Origin: Gammaproteobacteria bacterium
GTDB taxonomy: Bacteria > Pseudomonadota > Gammaproteobacteria > UBA6429 > Thiohalophilaceae
Length of the DNA: 33,630 nt
Reading direction: 5' to 3'
Assembly (NCBI GenBank): GCA_030594815.1
Contig: JAUVEN010000020.1
Coordinates: 1-33,630, forward strand
Shown here: piece by piece, positions 24,682 through 33,630 of the stretch
How the letters are laid out: every line of letters starts with the position of its first letter
Position numbering within the stretch: the stretch's first letter is position 1
The notes under the pieces: generated by a model
Seen by the model: the letters and a program-made list of their open reading frames with translations, nothing else
The model's database searches: none
What the model was told of the DNA's origin: nothing
Made by a program: the position numbers and the translations under genes

Positions 24682-25587
24682 ATGAATATAACCTTTCGCC
24701 AGCTAGAAGTATTTGAAGTGGTCGCGCGTCTTTTGAGCTACACCAAGGCATCCAAAGAGCTCCACCTCAGTCAACCCGCAGTTTCTATGCAAATCAAGCA
24801 GTTAGAGGAGAATACGGGGCTTCCATTGTTTGAACAAGTCGGTCGAAAAACCTATTTAACCGAGGCTGGTAGGGAGATGTACCACTATTGCAAGACAATT
24901 GCGCAGCAGCTGGAAGAGGCGGGTGAGGTACTGGAACAGTTAAAAGGACTCAAATCTGGTCGTTTAGAGATTACCGTAGCCACTACCGCCAATGCCTTTG
25001 CAACACGCATGTTATCCATGTTCAACAAGCGGTATGAAGGCTCAACCGTGAGTCTTGATGTAACCAATAGGGAGCGCTTACTTCGCCAGTTAGCTGATAA
25101 TGAAAAGGATATCGCTATCATGGGGCGACCACCCGAAGATGCCGATCTGGTGACAGAACCTTTTGCTGATAATCCGCTAGTGGTGGTGGCTGCACCCGAT
25201 CATCCGTTAGTGGATGAGCAGCCTATACCTTTACATATGTTGCAGGATCAAACATTCGTGGTACGGGAAAAGGGCTCAGGTACACGAACCGCGATGCAAC
25301 GTTTTTTTGAAGAGCATAATTTGAGTATTACCTCGAGCATGGAAATGAATGAAAACGAAGCCATTAAACAGGCCGTGCAAGCCGGTATGGGGCTGGGTAT
25401 TGTTTCAATTCATACCATTGAACTTGAGTTAGAAACTAACCGGTTGGTTATTCTGGATGTCGAGGATTTCCCGATCATGCGGCACTGGTATTTAGTGCAT
25501 CGTAAAGAAAAACGGTTGTCGCCAATTACCCAGGCTTTTAAGGATTTTGTATTGAGTGAGGGACGGAATTTAATATCTCACATGTAA
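24682..25587 (+). CDS. cbbR: CbbR, LysR-type regulator of CO2 fixation
   Basis: A 301-residue LysR-type transcription factor. ATG at 24682 is chosen because the protein then begins MNITFRQLEVFEVVARL, the usual start of this group; a TTG at 24640 would add 14 residues and run through a likely operator. The helix-turn-helix covers residues 1-65 (SQPAVSMQIKQLEENTGLPLFEQ). The inducer-binding domain follows at about 90-295, with GSGTRTAMQRFFEEH and QAVQAGMGLGIVS. It is divergent from cbbM, the classical CbbR position, and should activate cbbM in response to a metabolite such as RuBP or NADPH (known for the family, not shown here). Short hairpins follow its stop. Confidence 0.93.
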   Translation: MNITFRQLEVFEVVARLLSYTKASKELHLSQPAVSMQIKQLEENTGLPLFEQVGRKTYLTEAGREMYHYCKTIAQQLEEAGEVLEQLKGLKSGRLEITVATTANAFATRMLSMFNKRYEGSTVSLDVTNRERLLRQLADNEKDIAIMGRPPEDADLVTEPFADNPLVVVAAPDHPLVDEQPIPLHMLQDQTFVVREKGSGTRTAMQRFFEEHNLSITSSMEMNENEAIKQAVQAGMGLGIVSIHTIELELETNRLVILDVEDFPIMRHWYLVHRKEKRLSPITQAFKDFVLSEGRNLISHM

Positions 25588-26021
25588 ACTTTATTGTAGG
25601 TTGGGCTTTACCTACATGGACGTAGGTAAGGGGCGTTAGCATTAGGGCAGGACGCCCGTAAGTAGAACAACGCAGGAGCAGTTGTCGAGGAGCGGAAGCT
25701 TCAGGCCAACGCGGTGCCGATTAAAACACGCATAGTTTTCGAATACCCCATCTTTAAATAATCAGTTAAGTAGTTTTTTTATACCACAGCGTCAGACTGA
25801 AGTCTGACCTACAAAAAATGTTATTTTTGATTTTCGTAGGTTCGACTTTAGTCGAACGCGGCGCTGGTAAAAGCACGCATAGTTTTCAAATACCCTATCT
25901 TTAAATAATCCGGTAAGTGGTTTTTAATACCAAAACGTCAAACTAATATCCTCTAATATATTTTATATGTGAGGAACCATGAGTCTGATCTACAAAAAAC
26001 TACTTACAATAACAAGTGTGT
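25588..26021. repeat. 434-base gene-free patch of hairpins and direct repeats
   Basis: Four hairpins can be seen: GTAGGT/ACCTAC (25596-25615), GGGCGT/ACGCCC (25631-25657), GTCAGACT-GA-AGTCTGAC (25791-25808) and GTTCGACT-TT-AGTCGAAC (25840-25857). The last two have perfect eight-base arms. In addition, about 85 bases from AACGCGG at 25708 recur from 25855, an offset of 147, with roughly 85 percent identity by eye. The core ACGCATAGTTTT and ATCTTTAAATAATC is nearly unchanged. The pattern is that of small dispersed repeat elements inserted and duplicated. No gene is supported. Confidence 0.7.
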
Positions 26022-29000
26022 TTATTTACTTTCCAGAATTTTATTAACTGTTTCAACCAGCAAATCTTTAGTCAGCGGCTTTTTCAGAAGTTGAATATTA
26101 TTTTCTTTGGCAATGGGTTCATTAATGCTAGTGCTATAACCCGTTGCAATTATGGCCGGAACATCAGCTCTAACTTCACGCATCAAAGTAATCATTTCTA
26201 AACCGGTTAACTTGTGCATTGTTTGATCTGAAATAATGATATCAAAGTCATCCGGTGAATCTTTAAATGCGATAAGCGCTTCTATTGAAGAAGAAAAACA
26301 CGTACATTTATAGCCAACGCTTCCAAGCATATCACCTAACATTTCAGATAAGCTTTCTTCATCATCTACAATTAGAATTCTCTCGCCATGATTCTCATCA
26401 GAAGAAGGAACGTCTTTTCTTACTTCAATAACAATATTTTGATCTTTTACTGGCTTGAATAAAATTCTAACAGTAGATCCTTCTCCAGGTTTGGTATCAA
26501 TGAGAATATGTCCGTCTAAGTCCTGAACGATGCCGTGCACAACCGCCATGCCCATACCCGTGCCTTTACCTTTATCTTTAGTGGTAAAGAACGGCTCGAA
26601 TAAATGTTGCACAACCTCGTCGCTCATACCTGAACCGGTATCGCTAACGGATAATTCAATCCAGCCGCCGGTAATTTGTTTATAACAAACAAGGCAATTC
26701 TCATTCATATTTATTCGCAAGCTAAGAGATATAGTAAGCGTGCCTTTGTTGTCCATGGCATCACGGGCATTGACACAAAGATTCATAATTAATTGCTGCA
26801 ATTTAACCGGTTCAATTATAACTGCGGGCAAGTTTTCATCAATATGGGATTTGATATCAACACTTGTTGGAATGATAGAACGCAACATTTTGATATCTTC
26901 TTTAATAAGTGGTGAAATAATAATAGCTTCAGCATCGTTTTCACCTGTTCGACTAAACAACATCATTGAAGATATTAATTCTTTAGCACGGTTGGATGCT
27001 GCGAGTACCTGCTCTAAATAACCGGGTACCTTATTATCATCATCGTTAGCAATTTTATCTCGTGATAGTTCGGTGTAGCCCATAATAACGCCAAGCATAT
27101 TATTAAAGTCATGAGCGATACCGCCAGTAAGCTGGCCAAGCGCTTCCATTTTTCTTGCTTGAGTCAGTTCTTGTTCTAAGCGAGCATGTTCAATCTCTTG
27201 TTTTAGTTTCTTTGTAATGTCGATAATAATGCAATAAATTACAGTTTCATTATCAATTTCAACAGGGCTCATTAATATTTCTACATCTCTAACATCACCG
27301 TTTTGTAATCGTTGTTGAGTGATATAGGAAAGGTGTTTTTTGTCTTGAGCTTGTTTTAATTTACTAAGGATTTCTGACTTCTGATGTGCGCATAAAAAAC
27401 TTAATTTATAAGAATGAAGATCGTCCCGGGAGTAACCATAATAATTAACAGCAGATGTGTTTGCATCAATAATATTAGCAGTGTTTGCATTGACCAGTAA
27501 CGCAGGTGTGTAATTGTTTAAAAACAGCTGATGGAAGCGTTGTTCTGAATCCTGAATTTTTTTAATAATGGGCAACATGTTGTAATAAAAGAGTAACGAG
27601 CCAAAAAAGGAAATCAGGATGGCAATGGTCAGTATGTATATCGCGCTACGTATAAAGGGTGCTCGAATTTCGTCTAAGTCAATTTTCGCAACAATACCCA
27701 TGTTAAGAATCTTTACCGGTTCATAGGCTGCCAAAACCTCATGTCCTCGATAATCTTTACCTACGATGGTTCCTGAATGTCCTAGCAAAGCCAGGCGCAT
27801 GGGCACGGCAAGATTAGAATTAAAAGATACTGATTGAGGTATATTTAAAGAAGAATGCCTTTGCCGCATAACAAATTCAATAATATCCTTATTTTTACGT
27901 GCAAAAGTAAACTCCCCTGTTTTCCCAAATCCATGGAAATTTTTATGTGCTTCAATGACCTGGCCAATGGTTCGTTGATGTGAATCAGAAACATCATGAA
28001 CATGCTGTTTGCTGTCTTCAACATCATACCGGGCAACTGCTTCAATCAGGCGGGCACGACTTTTAACACTATCAATAAGCCGGAGTCGTTGCTCATTAAA
28101 TGAGGTTTCGTAGAGCAGCCATGAAGTTGAAAGAGTAATTATGCCCGTTGCCGTAATTAATATTGCAATGAGTGATAAGATCCACATTGAATCGTTATTA
28201 TTACCTCTGAATATTTCAAACTTTTTCTTTTTCCAAAAATAATTAAATAGTAAAGCGCTAAATATTAAAATAGTGAGTGTAATAAGGAGAAGCTGGGGGT
28301 TTGAAAATGTTTTTGCTTCTTTGCCATACCATGCAACATAGGTATCTTTATAGTCTTGTGTTTTCAGGTAGGTCTCAAGAGAAGCATTTAATTTTATAAA
28401 AATTTCCGGATGTCTTTTGCTGACGGCAAGCGCTCTGTGTATTGTTTTTAAAATGATGTCAGTGTCATGAATTGATTGTTTAATATTTAACCCGTCTGCT
28501 GCATTATTTGCGATTAGTTTAGGATAAATAATGGCATCAATTTTTTTGCTAGTAAGAGCTTTAAAGGCTAGTTCAATTGAATCGAAGACATGAATATTTT
28601 TATATTTTCTTTTAAGGGCGATTTTTTTACCGACATTCTTTTTAACAACACCAATATGCAAATTAGCTAATGCCGCTTCTGAATTAATTATATTGTCAGG
28701 TCGGGTGAAAACAGTAATATCTGTTTTTGAGTAAGGTTTGCTAAAGAAGTAGAGTTTTTTACGTTCCTCAGTTATCCCCAGGTTTGGAATAACCATTGCT
28801 TCAGCAGAATCGATTGCTTTAAAAACATCAGCCCAGGATTTTTTAACAATGAAGTGACTTAAATAGCCTGCGCTGTGATCAATCTCGTTTAAAACTTCTA
28901 TCGCCATGCCATAGGGCAAACCATCGCTATCAGTGTAATAAAAAGGGGGGAAAAAAGCGGGCACAACGGCATTTATTGTTGGGTTCTTTCCATGTTGATT

Positions 29001-29105
29001 GATATCTTCTTCAATATGAAAAGAATGAGTATTCGAAAAACTGATATTTGAGTAAAAAGATAATAACAGGATGAGCAAATTTTTTGTAAAAGACTGATTA
29101 ATCAT
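26022..29105 (-). CDS. Hybrid sensor histidine kinase with SBP_bac_3, Cache-like, PAS, kinase and receiver domains
   Basis: A 1027-residue inner-membrane signalling protein. After a signal segment, residues 45-265 form a periplasmic solute-binding domain of the amino-acid-binding type (SBP_bac_3). Helices follow at about 271-291 and 307-331. Residues 332-486 make a second extracytoplasmic Cache-like domain (GKTGEFTFARKNKDIIEF), closed by a helix at 487-507. The cytoplasmic part has a PAS domain (519-632), HisKA with His665 in AHDFNN, and a HATPase domain with NLCVNARDAMD, SDTGSGMS and GKGTGMGM. A C-terminal receiver (908-1027) has Asp960 as phosphoacceptor, Asp914-Asp915 and Lys1009. It has no separate response regulator next to it, so its phosphotransfer partner is elsewhere. 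Two stacked sensor domains suggest it reads a small organic ligand and a second signal. Confidence 0.93.
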   Translation of the reverse strand: MINQSFTKNLLILLLSFYSNISFSNTHSFHIEEDINQHGKNPTINAVVPAFFPPFYYTDSDGLPYGMAIEVLNEIDHSAGYLSHFIVKKSWADVFKAIDSAEAMVIPNLGITEERKKLYFFSKPYSKTDITVFTRPDNIINSEAALANLHIGVVKKNVGKKIALKRKYKNIHVFDSIELAFKALTSKKIDAIIYPKLIANNAADGLNIKQSIHDTDIILKTIHRALAVSKRHPEIFIKLNASLETYLKTQDYKDTYVAWYGKEAKTFSNPQLLLITLTILIFSALLFNYFWKKKKFEIFRGNNNDSMWILSLIAILITATGIITLSTSWLLYETSFNEQRLRLIDSVKSRARLIEAVARYDVEDSKQHVHDVSDSHQRTIGQVIEAHKNFHGFGKTGEFTFARKNKDIIEFVMRQRHSSLNIPQSVSFNSNLAVPMRLALLGHSGTIVGKDYRGHEVLAAYEPVKILNMGIVAKIDLDEIRAPFIRSAIYILTIAILISFFGSLLFYYNMLPIIKKIQDSEQRFHQLFLNNYTPALLVNANTANIIDANTSAVNYYGYSRDDLHSYKLSFLCAHQKSEILSKLKQAQDKKHLSYITQQRLQNGDVRDVEILMSPVEIDNETVIYCIIIDITKKLKQEIEHARLEQELTQARKMEALGQLTGGIAHDFNNMLGVIMGYTELSRDKIANDDDNKVPGYLEQVLAASNRAKELISSMMLFSRTGENDAEAIIISPLIKEDIKMLRSIIPTSVDIKSHIDENLPAVIIEPVKLQQLIMNLCVNARDAMDNKGTLTISLSLRINMNENCLVCYKQITGGWIELSVSDTGSGMSDEVVQHLFEPFFTTKDKGKGTGMGMAVVHGIVQDLDGHILIDTKPGEGSTVRILFKPVKDQNIVIEVRKDVPSSDENHGERILIVDDEESLSEMLGDMLGSVGYKCTCFSSSIEALIAFKDSPDDFDIIISDQTMHKLTGLEMITLMREVRADVPAIIATGYSTSINEPIAKENNIQLLKKPLTKDLLVETVNKILESK

Positions 29106-29358
29106 AAAGTTAATAGGTTTATAGTTATTGTTTTATCTAAGTAATTGTTATAATTTCCATACAGAGTATAGGTTAATTGTTAGTTTAATCTATTACTGAT
29201 CATATATTTAAGGAATAATAATTTAAATAGATTTGCAGTCTGCAATCGTTAATTCTTTGTTACAAAAATCTGTTCGTTTAAAGGAACCATAATGTTAATT
29301 TATGTTCCTAAGCTCAATTGCAGAATATTTATCATTAAAGTAGGCTTAGCCTTAATCT

Positions 29359-29736
29359 ATGTTGAGAAGAATACTGGCACATTTAATTATTTTGTCGCTT
29401 ACGGTATTACCCGTACAGGTGATCTCTGCTGCTGTGGAATTTTCAAGTATGCAAATGAGAATGACAAATGTAGTTCAGAATGATCATAAATCTTCTCATT
29501 CTTCTGCTGTGTGTAATGAAGAAAAGCCTAAAATGTCATGTTGTGATAATGTGTCTCATCAATGTGAAAGTTGTGCTGATGAATGTCTTCAGGCGGTAAG
29601 CGCAATGATTATATTACCTGCAGACACTGCAGATAAAACATATTCTTTAAGTACACAAAAGTTTTTTACAAGCCTTTTACTTTTAAATGGCGTCCCTCAA
29701 AATAACATTCTAAGACCTCCTCGAACTCTTATTTAA
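29359..29736 (+). CDS. Small exported Cys/His-rich protein at the head of the efflux operon
   Basis: A 125-residue protein with a signal peptide (about residues 1-24, ending VISA). The mature part has clustered metal-type ligands, with NDHKSSHSS followed by Cys residues in CNEEKPKMSCC, HQCESCADEC, and several Met residues in the early mature part. The C-terminal half is hydrophobic and non-descript. I do not recognise a named family. Proteins of this kind often precede Cus/Czc-type pumps and could bind copper or silver in the periplasm (inference). A better ribosome site (AAGGAAC) lies before a different ATG at 29292 in another frame. That frame overlaps this one, but the signal peptide and Cys pattern make this reading the credible one. 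Confidence 0.65.
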   Translation: MLRRILAHLIILSLTVLPVQVISAAVEFSSMQMRMTNVVQNDHKSSHSSAVCNEEKPKMSCCDNVSHQCESCADECLQAVSAMIILPADTADKTYSLSTQKFFTSLLLLNGVPQNNILRPPRTLI

Positions 29737-29824
29737 TTTAACCGTATTTAATACGGCATATTTGTACAGCTGTTGTTATACACGGCAGTACATAATTTCT
29801 AAATTAAGTAATGAGGATTTACCC

Positions 29825-31078
29825 ATGGCTATTTTTGCCAGACTTGTCTATACCATAACGTTGTTTACGTTATATAGCAGCGCTTCTGTGTATGCAGAAC
29901 AATTTTTAACCATTGAACGTGCAGTGCAAACTGCATTAGAACGTGACGCATTAATTAATGTTTTCAAATTTCGTCGTGATGCATATAGAGAACAATCTGT
30001 TGCTGAAGACACCATGCCCGATCCAAAAATTAAACTGGGTGTGATGAATGTACCTGTCGATACTTATAGCCTGAACCAGGAACCGATGACTCAGGTTCAG
30101 CTGGGGATTACGCAAATGTTTCCACGCGGCAATAGCCTGGAAATAAAATCTCAACGTGCACTTAGCATGTCTATAGCAGAAGATGCGAAAACAGAAAATC
30201 AACGTCGCAATGTAACACGTGATGTTCGTGAAACGTGGTTAGAACTTTACTACTGGTTACATGCTGAATCGGTTGTTAAGAAAAACCGTAAGCTGTTTAC
30301 TAAGTTGGTTTCTGTGACCAAACAACAATATGCAGCAGGACGGCAAAAACAACAGGATGTTATTCGTTCTGAACTTGAGCTAGGTATGTTGGATGATCGG
30401 GAAATGAAAATCCAGACACGCATAGAAACAACTCAAGCAAAGCTAATTAAATATATGGGCGTTGGTTTTTCTGATATTAAACTTAGTGCAGAATTTCCCA
30501 TTTATACTATTCAAAAAAATGATACATCATGGTTGGAATCACATCCTCAGTTACGCATGGAACAAGCCATGGTAGCAATCAATAAAAAAAATGTTGACCT
30601 GGCAAAACAAAGTTATAAACCATCCTGGTCACTTGATTTAACGTACGGTAAACGTGAAAAATCAATTAGTGGTGTAGAACGTGCTGATTTTGCTTCTGCC
30701 ATGGTGATGTTTGACTTACCTTTGTTTACCGCTGACCGTCAGGATAAAAAAGTTGCCGCCAGTAAATCTCGACTTAATGCAGCATTAAATTTACGTGAAA
30801 ACCGTAAACGTAATTTAATAAAAATGTGGCAAGCAGGATTGGCAAAAGAAAATCGCCTGTTGCAGCGTATTAAACATTATGAAAATTTATTACTACCAAA
30901 GTCAGATGAAAACACCAAGTCTGCACTTTATGCCTATCAAAGTGGACGCAGTGGATTTACTGCATTAATGCGAGCACAAATTACAGAATTAGAAACACAG
31001 TTGCGAGCATTACGTTTAACTGTGGATCATAAAAAAACACAAGCTTTATTACTTTATCTTACTGGAGAAAATAGCTGA
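29825..31078 (+). CDS. TolC-family outer-membrane efflux protein (CusC/CzcC-like)
   Basis: A 417-residue outer-membrane channel component. ATG at 29825 is chosen because GAGGA stands at 29813-29817 and a signal peptide (ending SVYAEQ) follows; an in-frame upstream start at 29762 lacks both. The OEP pattern is clear: ERAVQTALERDALI, the paired long helices with LELYYWLHAE and EQAMVAINKKNVDLAKQSYKPSW, and VMFDLPLF with a helical second half. It would form the exit duct of a three-part pump with the adaptor and RND protein directly downstream, starting 31 bases after its stop. Channel proteins in this order are normal for cus/czc operons. Confidence 0.88.
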   Translation: MAIFARLVYTITLFTLYSSASVYAEQFLTIERAVQTALERDALINVFKFRRDAYREQSVAEDTMPDPKIKLGVMNVPVDTYSLNQEPMTQVQLGITQMFPRGNSLEIKSQRALSMSIAEDAKTENQRRNVTRDVRETWLELYYWLHAESVVKKNRKLFTKLVSVTKQQYAAGRQKQQDVIRSELELGMLDDREMKIQTRIETTQAKLIKYMGVGFSDIKLSAEFPIYTIQKNDTSWLESHPQLRMEQAMVAINKKNVDLAKQSYKPSWSLDLTYGKREKSISGVERADFASAMVMFDLPLFTADRQDKKVAASKSRLNAALNLRENRKRNLIKMWQAGLAKENRLLQRIKHYENLLLPKSDENTKSALYAYQSGRSGFTALMRAQITELETQLRALRLTVDHKKTQALLLYLTGENS

Positions 31079-31109
31079 GGTTTATAACCTTCAGTATTGG
31101 AGAATTATA

Positions 31110-32585
31110 ATGAATAAATTAAATATAGTAGCCATCTCATTAGTTGCTGTTTTATTAACTGCATGTAGTGATGACGAAAGCAACACAACAGAAACAGTTG
31201 CAGCAGAGAAAAAAGCAAAGAAAATTTTATATTGGGTTGCTCCTATGGATGCAAGCTATCGTCGGGATGAAGCAGGTAAATCACCCATGGGAATGGATTT
31301 GGTTCCTGTTTATGATGAAGGTGGAGATGAAAACACCGTTAAAATTTCTGCAGCGGTTGAAAACAACATGGGTGTACGTACTGCGATAGTTAAAAGAGAT
31401 AAGTTATGGCGTCGTATTGATACAGTGGGGTATGTTGATTTTGATGAAAATAAAATTTCTCATCTTCATTTGCGAACAAAAGGCTGGGTAGAAAAACTAT
31501 ACGTTAAGTCAGAAGGAGAACGGGTAAAAAAAGGGCAGTTATTATTTGAAGTGTATGCGCCTGAGCTGGTTAATGCACAAGAGGAATATCTTCAGGCTTT
31601 ACGTAGTAATCATAGAGGCTTAACCAGTGCATCACATGAACGTTTGATCGCATTAGGTATTTCAGCTTCACAAATTAAAACGTTGAACAAAACTCGTAAG
31701 GTTCGACAGTACGTCAAAGTATTCGCAAAGCAGGATGGCATTATTGCAAAGCTGAACATTCGTGAAGGTATGTTTGTTGTGCCGGAAAAACAAGTAATGA
31801 GTCTGGCAGATTTATCCAGTGTCTGGTTATTAGCAGAAGTATTTGAAACTCAGGCTGATTGGGTCAGAGTGGGACAGTCTGCTGAGGTTACATTATCTTA
31901 TTTACCAGGACGTCAATGGGAAGGTTTTGTGGAATATATTTATCCAAGCCTGGATCCAAAAACACGAACTTTAAAAGTACGTTTACGTTTTGAAAATGAA
32001 GATGAATCATTAAAGCCAAATATGTTTGCCAAGGTTGCTATTTATGGTGGAGCAAAACGTGAAGTACTATCTATTCCGCGTGAAGCCTTGATTCGTACAG
32101 GAAATGATCAACGCGTTATTATTTCTATTGGTAAAGGCCGTTTCCAGGCACGTGAGGTTACTGCCGGTATTGAGTCGGGTGAATTTATTGAAATAGTTAA
32201 AGGAATAAATGAAGGCGATAAGGTGGTTACTTCTGGTCAATTCCTGATTGATTCTGAAGCCAGTTTAAAAGCGAGTATTGCACGCATGTCATCAGCTAAA
32301 ACTTCTAAAGAAGAAATGAGTTCTGACATGGATATGTCTGAAAAAATAGTTGGTACAGCAATAATAAATAGAGTGATGCCAGCACATAACATGATCAATA
32401 TGTCACATGATCCAATCCCGGTATTAAATTGGCCGGCAATGGAAATGGATTTTACCGTTAAAAAGGATGTCTCACTGGCAAGCTTAAATAAAGGTGATAA
32501 GGTCGATTTTGAACTTGAAAAAGGCGAAAGCGGATATGTTGTTAAGTCTATAACAATATCAAAAAATCAGGGTGACTTAAAATGA
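31110..32585 (+). CDS. cusB: CusB-like membrane-fusion adaptor with C-terminal CusF domain
   Basis: A 491-residue periplasmic adaptor, probably a lipoprotein (lipobox LTAC, Cys19). Residues 40-68 ([19 protein letters not shown], then MGMDLVPVY) match the CusB-type metal-binding segment that uses Met rather than Cys. The central part is the HlyD/RND adaptor fold, with [14 protein letters not shown] lipoyl-like, helical hairpin and beta-barrel regions. Residues 414-485 form a fused CusF-like copper/silver chaperone domain with the expected ligands His433, Trp441, Met444 and Met446. Fusion of CusF to CusB would put the metal donor on the pump. The stop overlaps the start of the RND gene (ATGA), so the two are coupled. 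Cu(I)/Ag(I) specificity is inferred from these residues. Confidence 0.9.
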   Translation: MNKLNIVAISLVAVLLTACSDDESNTTETVAAEKKAKKILYWVAPMDASYRRDEAGKSPMGMDLVPVYDEGGDENTVKISAAVENNMGVRTAIVKRDKLWRRIDTVGYVDFDENKISHLHLRTKGWVEKLYVKSEGERVKKGQLLFEVYAPELVNAQEEYLQALRSNHRGLTSASHERLIALGISASQIKTLNKTRKVRQYVKVFAKQDGIIAKLNIREGMFVVPEKQVMSLADLSSVWLLAEVFETQADWVRVGQSAEVTLSYLPGRQWEGFVEYIYPSLDPKTRTLKVRLRFENEDESLKPNMFAKVAIYGGAKREVLSIPREALIRTGNDQRVIISIGKGRFQAREVTAGIESGEFIEIVKGINEGDKVVTSGQFLIDSEASLKASIARMSSAKTSKEEMSSDMDMSEKIVGTAIINRVMPAHNMINMSHDPIPVLNWPAMEMDFTVKKDVSLASLNKGDKVDFELEKGESGYVVKSITISKNQGDLK

Positions 32586-33630
32586 TTGCAAAAATTATTG
32601 ACTGGTCACTGACAAATCGTTTTTTAGTTTTGTTAATGACGGCTGTTTTATTGGTAGCTGGTATCTTCGCAGTAAAAAATACACCGCTTGATGCTATTCC
32701 TGATTTATCAGATGTACAAGTTATTATTAAAACCACTTACCCCGGACAATCACCTCGTGTGGTTGAAGACCAGGTAACCTATCCATTAACTACCGCAATG
32801 TTGTCTGTACCCGGTGCGGTGACGGTACGCGGTTATTCTTTTTTTAATGACTCGTATGTTTATATTATATTTGAAGATGGCACTGATATTTACTGGGCAC
32901 GTTCACGTGTGCTTGAATACTTGAGTCAAGTCGCGAGTCGACTACCTGCTGAAGCAAGTTCAGCGCTTGGTCCAGATGCAACAGGTGTGGGTTGGGTTTA
33001 TGAATATGCGTTAGTTGATAAAACTGGTGGAACAGATTTATCGCAGCTACGTAGCTTGCAAGACTGGTTTTTGAAATATGAACTGCAAACCGTTCCTGGT
33101 GTTTCAGAAGTGGCAACACTCGGTGGCATGGTAAAACAATATCAGGTTGTGCTTGATCCTGATCGATTGCGTGCTTATAGCATTCCATTACAAAAAGTTC
33201 GTATGGCAATTAAACGGGCGAATCAGGAAGTAGGTGGTTCTGTTATAGAAATGGCGGAAGCTGAATATATGATTCGGGCTACGGGTTATATAACCGGGAT
33301 TGAAGACCTTCGCCGAATTCCATTAGGTGTAAATAAACGTGGTACACCTATTTTATTAAAAGATGTCGCTGATATTCGTTTAGGTCCGCAAATGCGTCGG
33401 GGAATTGCCGAGCTTGATGGTGAAGGTGAGGTAGTTGGCGGCATTATAGTTATGCGTTATGGCGAGAATGCTTTAAAAACAATTGAGCTAGTCAAGGAGA
33501 AATTACAAGAATTAAAACTGGGATTGCCTGAAGGGGTGGAAATTGTTGAAACCTATGACCGTTCTACTTTGATAAATAATGCGGTTGATAATTTGAATAT
33601 GAAGTTGATAGAAGAGTTCATTGTTGTTGC
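32582..33630 (+). CDS. cusA: CusA/CzcA-like heavy-metal RND pump, 3' end cut by window edge
   Basis: The first 349 codons of an inner-membrane RND transporter; the full family length is about 1040 residues, so about one third is present. The start ATG at 32582 overlaps the adaptor stop. Residues 10-35 form the first membrane helix, then [19 protein letters not shown] and [17 protein letters not shown], the hallmark of heavy-metal efflux RND proteins. [28 protein letters not shown] and [17 protein letters not shown] also match CusA/CzcA. The sequence is uninterrupted to the edge. The metal-site methionines of CusA lie further on and are outside the window, so copper/silver specificity rests on the CusF domain of the adaptor. 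Confidence 0.92.
   Translation, partial: MIAKIIDWSLTNRFLVLLMTAVLLVAGIFAVKNTPLDAIPDLSDVQVIIKTTYPGQSPRVVEDQVTYPLTTAMLSVPGAVTVRGYSFFNDSYVYIIFEDGTDIYWARSRVLEYLSQVASRLPAEASSALGPDATGVGWVYEYALVDKTGGTDLSQLRSLQDWFLKYELQTVPGVSEVATLGGMVKQYQVVLDPDRLRAYSIPLQKVRMAIKRANQEVGGSVIEMAEAEYMIRATGYITGIEDLRRIPLGVNKRGTPILLKDVADIRLGPQMRRGIAELDGEGEVVGGIIVMRYGENALKTIELVKEKLQELKLGLPEGVEIVETYDRSTLINNAVDNLNMKLIEEFIVV

Noticed and set aside
25708-25940. CRISPR-like repeat pair
   Set aside because: Only two long, diverged copies, no constant short repeat or uniform spacers, and no cas genes.
29762-29824. Upstream in-frame start for the TolC-like protein
   Set aside because: It lacks a ribosome site and would bury the clear signal peptide that begins at the ATG at 29825.
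32865-33209. 114-codon minus-strand frame inside cusA
   Set aside because: Antisense to a well-conserved RND coding sequence.

Overview
The window looks like a chromosomal segment of an AT-rich, chemolithoautotrophic gammaproteobacterium. The type is that of a sulfur-oxidising bacterium using a form II RuBisCO. The evidence is a complete cbbM with divergent cbbR, a cbbQ/cbbO activase pair, a beta-carbonic anhydrase, gammaproteobacterial-style purE/purK, a periplasmic LigE-type DNA ligase and many envelope proteins. Genus cannot be fixed from the sequence alone.

Layout. (1) 1-8326: envelope glycosylation block. A GT39-type glycosyltransferase (cut by the left edge) and a small membrane protein point right. 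They face a leftward six-gene operon: HAD-UbiA fusion, DprE1-like flavoenzyme, DprE2-like SDR, NAD-dependent epimerase, FAD oxidoreductase and GtrA. Three of these match, motif for motif, the mycobacterial route to polyprenyl-phosphate arabinofuranose. GtrA and GT39 are plausible flipping and transfer steps. (2) 8509-10640: three exported proteins (Sel1 repeats, rhodanese, and an unknown protein with a repeated YLxxLxxEA motif). (3) 10868-13707: a UPF0114 membrane protein, a small methyltransferase and purEK. (4) 13708-16781: a decayed accessory patch. It holds a 548-base gap with a palindrome and an attenuator-like hairpin, an excisionase-type HTH protein, a RhuM protein, REP-like palindromes, and the scar of a type III restriction-modification system (a Mod N-terminus with the catalytic core deleted, then a Mod-Res chimera). 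(5) 16858-17697: LigE. (6) 17699-25587: CO2-fixation locus, reading leftward cbbM, DUF3365 haem protein, cbbQ, cbbO, an unknown 149-residue protein and carbonic anhydrase, with cbbR divergent. (7) 25588-26021: gene-free patch of palindromic and direct repeats. (8) 26022-29105: a large hybrid sensor kinase. (9) 29359-33630: copper/silver efflux operon (Cys/His-rich small protein, TolC-like channel, CusB-like adaptor carrying a CusF domain, CusA-like pump cut by the right edge).

How the genes work together. CbbR probably switches cbbM from the 174-base divergent region. CbbQ and CbbO remodel inhibited RuBisCO, and carbonic anhydrase interconverts CO2 and bicarbonate. The UbiA, DprE1 and DprE2 homologues would make a lipid-linked pentose in the inner membrane for an unknown envelope acceptor. 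The Cus-type proteins would move Cu(I)/Ag(I) from the periplasm out of the cell. The best candidates for new biology are the HAD-UbiA/DprE cluster with its two unassigned redox enzymes, and the single-haem DUF3365 and 149-residue proteins embedded in the RuBisCO locus.
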